64,000 bases of DNA, taken from NCBI GenBank assembly GCA_030734395.1, contig JAUZTG010000048.1, forward strand, positions 1,240,001-1,304,000, in the 5' to 3' direction. Under the pieces are notes generated by a model. It did not search any database. It was not told where the DNA came from and was given only the letters and a program-made list of their open reading frames with translations. Below are positions 57,347 through 64,000 of the stretch, one piece after another; position 1 is the stretch's first letter; every line of letters starts with the position of its first letter. The position numbers and the translations under genes were made by a program. The DNA comes from Sarocladium kiliense (taxonomy: Eukaryota; Ascomycota; Sordariomycetes; Hypocreales; Sarocladiaceae).

Positions 57347-58930
57347 ATGTCTGCTGAGCCTGCTGAGATGAACGGGAGGCACTTGGGGAACGGCAGTGCA
57401 GTGCCCGAGCTGAGGCAGCGCAGGGTCGAGGAGAAAGTTGACGGCGGTCCAGATGGCGCGTCAAGAGGCCAACAGAGCGATTCACAAAGCAAGACCCCAA
57501 GCCCTCCGCAGACAGGCGACGGAACAGACAAACGTCCAAATAAGCCAGAGAAGCAGGGCCTCATCCGTCACGTCCAGCCTCGCACCCCCTTCACCGTTGG
57601 CAACCAGCTTCAGCGAACCATCCTCAACTCCTGGATCAACCTCCTTCTCGTTGCTGCCCCAGTTGGCATAGCTCTCAACTACGTCTCCTCCGTTAACAAG
57701 GTTGTCGTATTTGTGGTCAACTTCATTGCTATCATCCCTCTCGCCGCCATGCTGAGCTTCGCAACCGAAGAGATCGCCCTGCGAACGGGCGAGACACTAG
57801 GCGGACTGCTCAACGCCACATTTGGAAACGCAGTCGAGCTCATCGTTGCCATCATCGCGCTTATTGATAAGAAGTACCGCATCGTCCAGACCTCCCTCAT
57901 CGGGTCTATTCTCTCGAACCTCTTGCTCGTGATGGGCTTCTGCTTCTTTTTTGGAGGTCTACGCCGAGAGGAGCAGTTCTTCAACAAGACCGTTGCACAG
58001 ACTTCTGCCTCCCTCCTCGCCTTGGCTGCTGCATCTGTCATCGTTCCGACCGTTTTTGACGAAGCGAGCCAGACTCCCACCTCCGATGTTGCTAAGCTTT
58101 CGCGCGGAACTTCCGTCATTCTTTTGCTCGTATACGCTGCGTATCTATTTTTCCAGCTCAAAACCCACTCCGCTGTGTTCAGTGAGCAAAGTCAGAAAGT
58201 ACCGGCCAAGCCATGGCGAAGAGACTCGCTTGGGCCCGGAGCCGTGAGAGGCGGTCTGGCTATACCGGGAGGACTAATGGGGCCAGCGATGCCAGAACAG
58301 GGCGAGCATGAGAGGCTGTCGAAGATGTTGATGCACCCGCCAGCCGAAGGGGCCAACCCCGATGAGGACGACGATGATGAGGAGGAGCCTCAATTGCATT
58401 TCGTGGTGGCATTTCTCACGCTGGGCATCTCAACAGCCATCATTGCCCTTTGCGCCGAGTACATGGTCGACTCTATCGACGCCGTGACAGAACAAGGTGG
58501 GCTTTCGGAAGAGTTCGTCGGTCTGATTCTCCTGCCCATTGTTGGAAACGCGGCCGAGCACGCCACTGCGGTGACAGTTGCCATCAAGGACAAGATGGAT
58601 CTGGCCATCGGTGTGGCTGTCGGTTCCAGTATGCAGGTCGCGCTTTTCCTGATCCCCTTGCTTGTTGTCATCGGTTGGGGAATGGGCCTGGACGAGATGA
58701 ACCTGAGTTTCGATATCTTCCAGGTTGCCGTCATGTTCGTTGCCGTTCTTTTGACCAACTACCTCATTGGCGACGGCAAAAGCCATTGGCTTGAAGGATT
58801 TCTCCTCATATGTCTTTACGCCATCATCGCAACTTGTGCATTCTGTAAGTTGGCCCCGTTCAGGAGCTTTCCAATCAATGCTAACACAGTTCGTCAAGGG
58901 TACCCCGACGACAGCCTCGGCTCCGAGTGA
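57347..58930 (+). CDS. VCX1: Vacuolar Ca2+/H+ exchanger (CAX family)
   Basis: Exons 57347-58844 and 58890-58930 give 512 aa. VCX1-type antiporters use the vacuolar proton gradient to store cytosolic Ca2+. The N-terminus to about 85 is hydrophilic, then the family lead HVQPRTPFTVGNQLQRTILNSW precedes eleven or so hydrophobic segments. Both cation-exchange motifs are present: GGLLNATFGNAVELIVAII and LPIVGNAAEHATAV (the GNxxE pairs), separated by an acidic loop (NPDEDDDDEEEPQ) as usual for CAX proteins. The terminal intron is 45 nt (GTAAGT...GCTAACACAG), a multiple of three with no stop, so unspliced RNA would encode a 15-residue insertion before the C-terminus. Start: 57347 (CACCATGTCTGC) is chosen; in-frame Mets at 57317 and 57017 are alternatives (up to 622 aa). 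Confidence 0.92.
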   Translation: MSAEPAEMNGRHLGNGSAVPELRQRRVEEKVDGGPDGASRGQQSDSQSKTPSPPQTGDGTDKRPNKPEKQGLIRHVQPRTPFTVGNQLQRTILNSWINLLLVAAPVGIALNYVSSVNKVVVFVVNFIAIIPLAAMLSFATEEIALRTGETLGGLLNATFGNAVELIVAIIALIDKKYRIVQTSLIGSILSNLLLVMGFCFFFGGLRREEQFFNKTVAQTSASLLALAAASVIVPTVFDEASQTPTSDVAKLSRGTSVILLLVYAAYLFFQLKTHSAVFSEQSQKVPAKPWRRDSLGPGAVRGGLAIPGGLMGPAMPEQGEHERLSKMLMHPPAEGANPDEDDDDEEEPQLHFVVAFLTLGISTAIIALCAEYMVDSIDAVTEQGGLSEEFVGLILLPIVGNAAEHATAVTVAIKDKMDLAIGVAVGSSMQVALFLIPLLVVIGWGMGLDEMNLSFDIFQVAVMFVAVLLTNYLIGDGKSHWLEGFLLICLYAIIATCAFCKLAPFRSFPINANTVRQGYPDDSLGSE

Positions 58931-60692
58931 GGCCGTTCGGAAGCCTTCTTTCCATTTGTATAATTTATTATCTTTTCCCCTTGGGTGTTTTCGGGCCGTT
59001 GCACGTTGATTCAGATTCTCGGCCAGAGGTTACTAGAAGCCGATGTCAGCGCAGTCACAAGCCATACATCGACACCGTTGACGTCCTCGCCCGCCGAGGT
59101 CTCAAAAGACTAACGTCATACTTTGGTGTGCTAAAGATGACGGCCGCCAGATCATGCTTTGTGTCTTGCAAACATATCGGCTAGGATCATCCCTGGCCTC
59201 GGCTATTTGCTAAGAATTCTCGGGGAATGACTGCAAGTGAACGCAGTCAGCAGCATGAGCTACTGCTATCATTCGAGAATCGGCATTGGCAGATATGAGA
59301 CGCCGGGAAGACGGAGTGAGAAGTCAAGGCCGACCCAAGGCCGGCCCAAGACCAGAGCCAAGGATTTGCTTGTCTTGACTTTTCGAAGTGGCCAGGAACG
59401 CTGGCCAGGTAACACAAGGCACCAACTCTTGTGCTGAAAGTCTCTGAGATCTTGACACAGTCATTCGCAAGAGAGAATTGACCTCAATTCACGGCGGAAA
59501 TGGAATAGATAGAAAATGCATCTATGTAAATGTGATTGATCCCAGAGTCACTGTTTGAAGAGATCGGAAATGATGCCTCACCTCACTGTGCTTGTTGTGC
59601 CTTCCTGCTCGTCTTCAGGTCTTCAAGCTGGGGCCTCCTGCCAGGAGAGTGGAGACCCGTACATGCTAGTGATTGGTCTAAATCACTCCTGCCTTGGCCT
59701 TTTTGGACATCTCCAGTCACGGGACTCTCAAGCTGGAGCCGCTCTCAAACGACCTTCAGGGAGAAAGCTGAAGCTCCTTGCTTCTCGCTCCAGCAACGAG
59801 CAAGTCCCAAATCGTCAAACGCTCAAGAAGCGGTCCCATTGACGCGACAATGCCGTCTGTGGCCTCAGACACCATGAGCCTCAGACGGCCGGTGGCTCTG
59901 ACAGCTGCCCCAGCACACACCAGAGTGCACACTGCGAAGTGAGGGACAATCCCCAATGGGCCAAGGTCTTGGCATCTTGGCCAAGCAATCACGCGCCCCA
60001 GCGCGCGCCCAAGAGCAGAGCGACACGGATACTCCCCCCAGGGAAGCCCTGGAAATGACTGATGCCACAGTCGGCTCTTTGGCGATCTCACAAGCCACGG
60101 CCTGCAGCCTGCATTCCTCAAAGCTCGAGTGCGGTTGGCCAAGGTTGAAAGTAGCTTTGCCGGCCTCGCCTTGCAGCCCTTGGCTTTCCTCTCTGCGAGT
60201 AGCACGCACCCGATCCCCAAGACGGAGGCGACACTCTCGTCAGTCCGCAAGACTGCCAAGAGGCTCGGCGAGAGTCAACGACGACAAGCACAAGACGGCA
60301 AAAAGCATCCCCCTTCCCCCCATTTCGCACCCTTCGCTCCTGTCGTCCTTCTCCTCTACATCATCATCATCTATTCTGTCTTTACCCCCATGTCGAGCTC
60401 GCTCAAGCGACGGTGCAAGCAATCGTGCTGCTCCAATCCCGCATCCATCCTCTTGCGACACGCCTTAGTGCCTCCGAGCCTTCGACCATCACACAACTTC
60501 ACGGGTCCCACCCACTGTCGCTACTGTCGACCCTCGAATCGCTGCGACTTCGCTTGCAGACTACCTGTGCAACCCTTTCGCAACTCGATCGGCTAGGCTG
60601 TCAATTGCTCAGCTTATATATCGATTGACAGAGCCTCAAAGGCAACGACTACCCCCGAATACTTGGTCTGCAAAGGCGGCAACCTGTCTATC
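58931..60692. other. Spacer between VCX1 and the GPI-type gene
   Basis: No supported gene. Several open frames overlap between 59536 and 60596 without domains. The + strand around 60300-60560 is pyrimidine-rich, like a leader. TATATATC at 60615-60622 lies about 75 bp before the next ATG and may be its TATA box. A short hairpin (CCGTCTG / CAGACGG) is at about 59849-59888. Confidence 0.45.
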
Positions 60693-61504
60693 ATGGCTCT
60701 CCCCGCCGCTATGTCCACAGCGGTGCAGATCCTCTCCTTACTGGCAATGTACGCAGTCGGAACGGGCGCAGACGATACACCTACCCCGACGACGGCTCCC
60801 GTCTTCTTGCCCGAATGGAATGCGAGATCCTGGTCCTTGGTACGAGGGAGTGTCATTGCGACAGTATGTTGAACCTTGGCTGGTAATAGTTTGGCGCACA
60901 GGGGGTAGCAGTCTGACATGTGAACAGAACCCCTCGGCCAGCGAGACTACCTATACCATATTTTGTCCCGAAATGACACCGCCTGCGTGCGGCTTGTCCC
61001 TCGAATTCCCCTTTGAACTTGTCGAGGGCCCCGATACTATAGAGTTCCATGGGACGTACACATCCACATAGTACGTTTGACCAGGGCTACCTCGAAGACT
61101 ATTTGCACGGCAAACATGGCTTCTTCCGTCTCAAGTGCTAACAAATCTATAGCATTGTCGATCTTGGCTGCGACCTCGATGGCACCACGTCTGCGAAGTG
61201 CTCGGGCTATTCCAGTTACAAGTCAGGCTACAGCAACGGCTTCGTCACAGGTCCTACTGAAATCTCGTGGACCAGCACACTCACTGGCTCTGATGTCCAG
61301 TACGGTGTACTGACAATGGCCGACAAGCCATCGCATACCGACGAGTCACTTGATATCGATATCGAAGCAACACTGCCGGCGTCCGATGATGCGGCTTTTC
61401 CTGCGGAGACAGGTGCTGCATCAGGTATATCAACTGATGGCAAGGGACAATGGGCTCTTCTCTCTGTTCTCGTCAGCTTAGGCCTAGGCGGTCTGATATT
61501 ATGA
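60693..61504 (+). CDS. Small secreted, probably GPI-anchored protein
   Basis: Exons 60693-60863, 60928-61070 and 61153-61504 (introns 64 and 82 nt) give 221 aa. I do not recognise a named family. Residues 1-26 form a signal peptide (MALPAAMSTAVQILSLLAMYAV, then GTGA). The mature part has five Cys (in IFCPEMTPPACG, DLGCDLDG, AKCSGY and nearby), which suggests disulfides, and a short Ser/Thr-rich region. The end has the GPI-signal layout: small residues (TGAASGIS), a short polar spacer (TDGKGQ) and a hydrophobic tail (WALLSVLVSLGLGGLIL) that runs to the stop. It resembles the many small fungal cell-surface proteins of unknown function. Splice joins: phase 0 at ATxNPSASE and a split Tyr codon at TSTxYIVDLG. 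Confidence 0.78.
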
Positions 61505-64000
61505 GAGAATCCCCAGCGAACAAGACACGGAGCTGCACCCCTATAGCGGCAAATCTTAGACAGTGCGAAACATCAACGCGATCATGATCCACGGCCGAAC
61601 AAAGCGAACGAAGAGATTGTTGGGAGAACATACACGGATAGCACATATTGGAATGCATTCTCAACCAGCATTCGATGGAGGAGACCGATGAAGCGACAAC
61701 TTTTGTATACCCCACCATCTTGACTTACCACACGATGGGCGTTTTTTTTAACAGGTGTTTGGAGTTTGGCTCATAAGGAAGAAGGACGACGTGAGAGGAA
61801 GGAGCCACAAAAAGGCTATGATGTGGTCTGTACACCGGGGCATAGGTTGTGGCTAGGAGGAGGTAGTCTCTTGCGAATGAAACAAGGGTTCCTGAACTTG
61901 TGCGTGCCGTTTTGGCTTCGAACAGAGATCAGTGACGTGCATGTGAGGACCGAATTCAGTAGCAAAGAGCTGATGTAGTGCTTGTTTGTGTTGGAGAGTT
62001 TGCAGAGTAAGAGATCGGATGGGGATTGCAAGACGGGACAGCAACGTCACATGTATGTACGTGCGCTGTGAAATCGATACCTACTGATACTACCCGTCTG
62101 GCGACGCCAGGGATGCAAGGAAGTGCAAAGCGACGAGAGCACAATGTGCCATATCATCCAATGAATGATCAGCAACTTAGTTGATGGCGGCGAGAGCTGC
62201 AGTGGTCGTGGATACGTGAAACGTGAAACATCCGGCGACGATCAATGCGGGAGCTGTGGTTGGGCGGTTGCGGCACGTTGATGGGAGAGCAGTCGATGGC
62301 CAATCGATGTGGGTGGGACTGTTTCACCAGATGACGGTGCACCAAGCGAGGCACAGACAACGGACCGGATGCAGGTACGGGCAAGATCTCAGATACATGA
62401 TCTCCTTTGAGTATGCATGAGCTCGAAACGAAACAATATGCTTTTTCTTTGGGTCGGTTACGGAATGAATGAGTCTGTGCTAGTGTGAATCAGCGCGCGG
62501 CAGGCTGTGGATGAGAAGGTTTGGTGGCGGAGGTAAGGGGAGGCGGAAGGCTGAAAGCAAAGGCACCTTGGGGGCGAGGGTGTCGGGCCGGTGCCTGGAC
62601 TGGGCTTTGAGTTTGTTCCATGCCAATGCAGAAGATTGGAGCTGGCGATCGCGGCAGTGAGGAGGATGACAAGCAAGACACGGGTTAATGTGGCTGTCAG
62701 AGGAGTAACCAGAATACCAAGTAAGATACCAAGTAAGATAACAGGTAAGATACAGAGCAAGATACAGAGCAAGATACAGAGCAAGATACCAAGCAAGATA
62801 CCAGGTAAGATACCAAGTAAGATACATAGCAAGATACAGAGCAAGATACCAAGCAAGATACCAAGTAAGATACAGAGCAAGATACCAAGCAAGATACTAA
62901 GCAAAGTACAAACCAAGATCCCTCAGGTACCTCGTCCCAGCTTACAGGCGACGTAAGATACATTGCAGAAAAAGGATATGTCGTGTCGCAAACAGTACAT
63001 CCAGATCGCAAACAACTACAGGTACCTACACCCCGGAAGCAGCATCTCCAAGAACGAGATACGAAAACAAGCAGCCGAGATCCAGATCGCCAGTTTGGGT
63101 TCAGACGGTCGGCAGCAACATTCCAGCGGATGCTTGGTATTCTATTTCAAGGGTGCCAGAGTCTTTGGCGCGCGCAAACAAAACATCTCGACCCTTTTTT
63201 TTTGTGTCGAGCGATAACAGCCACTAGAACCCCAAACTCCAACCCGATTGCTTCTTCTTTGGACCCCCCAGCCCCCATCCATCTGCAGCCTGCTGGTCCC
63301 CTTCTCCTCTCTCCTCCATCCATCCATCCACAGGCTTACATCTATGCCTGCATTTGCATGGTTACGACCCCTTGATCCCACTCTCAGCTCACCCTGGGGA
63401 ACCCGTGCTCTTGGATGACCCAGCTCGTGTTCTGTCCTAGCGCCGCCGTCTTTTTAGGCGGGACCTGGAGTCGCGGAGGCAGGGGGTTGATTGACTGACT
63501 GAGTCTCAGTCCAGATACGAGGATCTCTGCTTGACACTATTGAGAAAGCAAGGAGGAAAAAAATAGTTGGGAGCGGTTACTTCTTACCTACGATGAGGCA
63601 ATATTAAGGGCCTCGTATGGCCCCCATGCCCGAACCCTGTGAGTCTCTCGTCATCGCATGATTTCCTTCTTCCTTTTCACACAGGGCTGACTCTTTTTTT
63701 CTTTGTTCACCTTTAGAACCACTGGTGCCACTCAGTGCAGCACGGTTTAAGCTTTGCTCTGCTTCATCCAGCCTTAGCCGACTCATTTCTTACTCCACGA
63801 CGCCGGGCGTTGTGTTTTCCCTATTGTCTTCGCTTGCAGCCTGTGGAATTTCTTGGTGTGAATAATAACCACTGTCTTCCTCTGTTTGCCTGCGAGATAG
63901 CAGTGAAGCATCGCCCTCCGAACAACCCTTTACCCACCCGCCTCATTGCGCCACGACCAGAACGACTGTGCTCTGAGAGCCTGCCTTATTGTGATAGAAT
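61505..64000. other. Gene-free right end with minisatellite
   Basis: No gene is recognised. A 12-bp minisatellite occupies 62714-62905. From about 63170 to 64000 the + strand is pyrimidine-rich with T and C runs (TTTTTTTTTTG, CCCCCCAGCCCCC, a CCAT repeat near 63317), resembling the promoter and leader of a gene beyond the edge. Confidence 0.5.
62714..62905. repeat. 12-bp minisatellite, 16 copies
   Basis: Sixteen uninterrupted units of 12 bp with consensus ATACCAAGYAAG and a second variant ATACAGAGCAAG, interleaved; a decayed 17th unit (GTACAAACCAAG) follows. No unit has an insertion or deletion. Because 12 is a multiple of three, both strands stay open, giving artificial SKIP/SKIQ (plus) and hydrophobic LLGI/LLCI (minus) reading frames. 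Confidence 0.95.

Noticed and set aside
59840..59895. Short hairpin as a possible structured RNA
   Set aside because: Only a 7-bp stem with a long loop; not enough to support an RNA gene.
62714..62905. Possible CRISPR-like array
   Set aside because: Units are 12 bp, directly adjacent and without spacers; the genome is fungal.
62458..62916. Hydrophobic 152-residue minus-strand frame that looks like a membrane protein
   Set aside because: It is the 12-bp minisatellite read in a frame giving LLGI/LLCI repeats; no unique coding sequence supports it.

Overview
The window is nuclear DNA of a filamentous ascomycete (Pezizomycotina; codon and intron style suggests Sordariomycetes or a close class, but I cannot place the species). 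The reasons are many short introns (45-146 nt) with GTNNGT donors and CTAAC-type branch points just before the acceptor, Zn(II)2Cys6 regulators, a CON-13-like secreted protein, a fungal-type Ras (P-loop GGGGVGKS, CAAX box CVIM), and eukaryotic housekeeping genes with one gene per transcript.

Layout. 1-9.7 kb is sparse and accessory: a decayed Zn2Cys6 transcription factor gene (1342-4371), a Gfo/Idh/MocA oxidoreductase (5196-6239) and a secreted CON-13-like protein with an HExxH motif (7314-8333). 9.7-29 kb holds NADPH-cytochrome P450 reductase (9705-11914), a two-RRM RNA-binding protein (14668-16410), RIO2 kinase (minus, 18313-17057) divergent from proteasome subunit RPN1 (18855-21724), an OPT oligopeptide transporter (minus, 25678-22259) and 5-formyltetrahydrofolate cyclo-ligase (27750-28548). 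29-40 kb holds an MTR10/transportin-3 type karyopherin (29158-32401), a GNAT-like protein (33532-34547), a protein with five tandem CxxC..C..CxxC..C modules (35195-37544) and Ras1 (minus, 39693-38738). 42.9-55.6 kb is compact: molybdopterin-binding-domain protein (minus), glia maturation factor (plus), NBP35 (minus), deoxyhypusine hydroxylase (plus), RPA12 (minus) and cohesin loader SCC2 (plus). 57-64 kb holds a vacuolar Ca2+/H+ exchanger (57347-58930), a small GPI-anchored-type protein (60693-61504) and a gene-free right end with a 12-bp minisatellite.

Most genes are unrelated housekeeping functions (translation/ribosome: RIO2, RPA12, DOHH; proteostasis: RPN1; chromosome cohesion: SCC2; Fe-S assembly: NBP35; folate: FAU1; nuclear transport: MTR10; signalling: Ras1; Ca2+: VCX1; redox partner: CPR). 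No secondary-metabolite cluster, transposon, rRNA, tRNA or CRISPR array was recognised. Exon joins below were worked out by eye from splice signals, reading frame and family resemblance, not from transcripts.

The most unusual signals are: (1) the multi-module cysteine protein at 35195; (2) an open 64-codon frame directly after the TAG stop of the RRM gene, which encodes a perfect phospho-dependent SUMO motif (VKSEPLSP); (3) 9-nt and 18-nt micro-exons in the molybdopterin-domain gene; (4) a first coding exon consisting of the ATG alone in the GMF gene; (5) an AT-hook at the C-terminus of SCC2.
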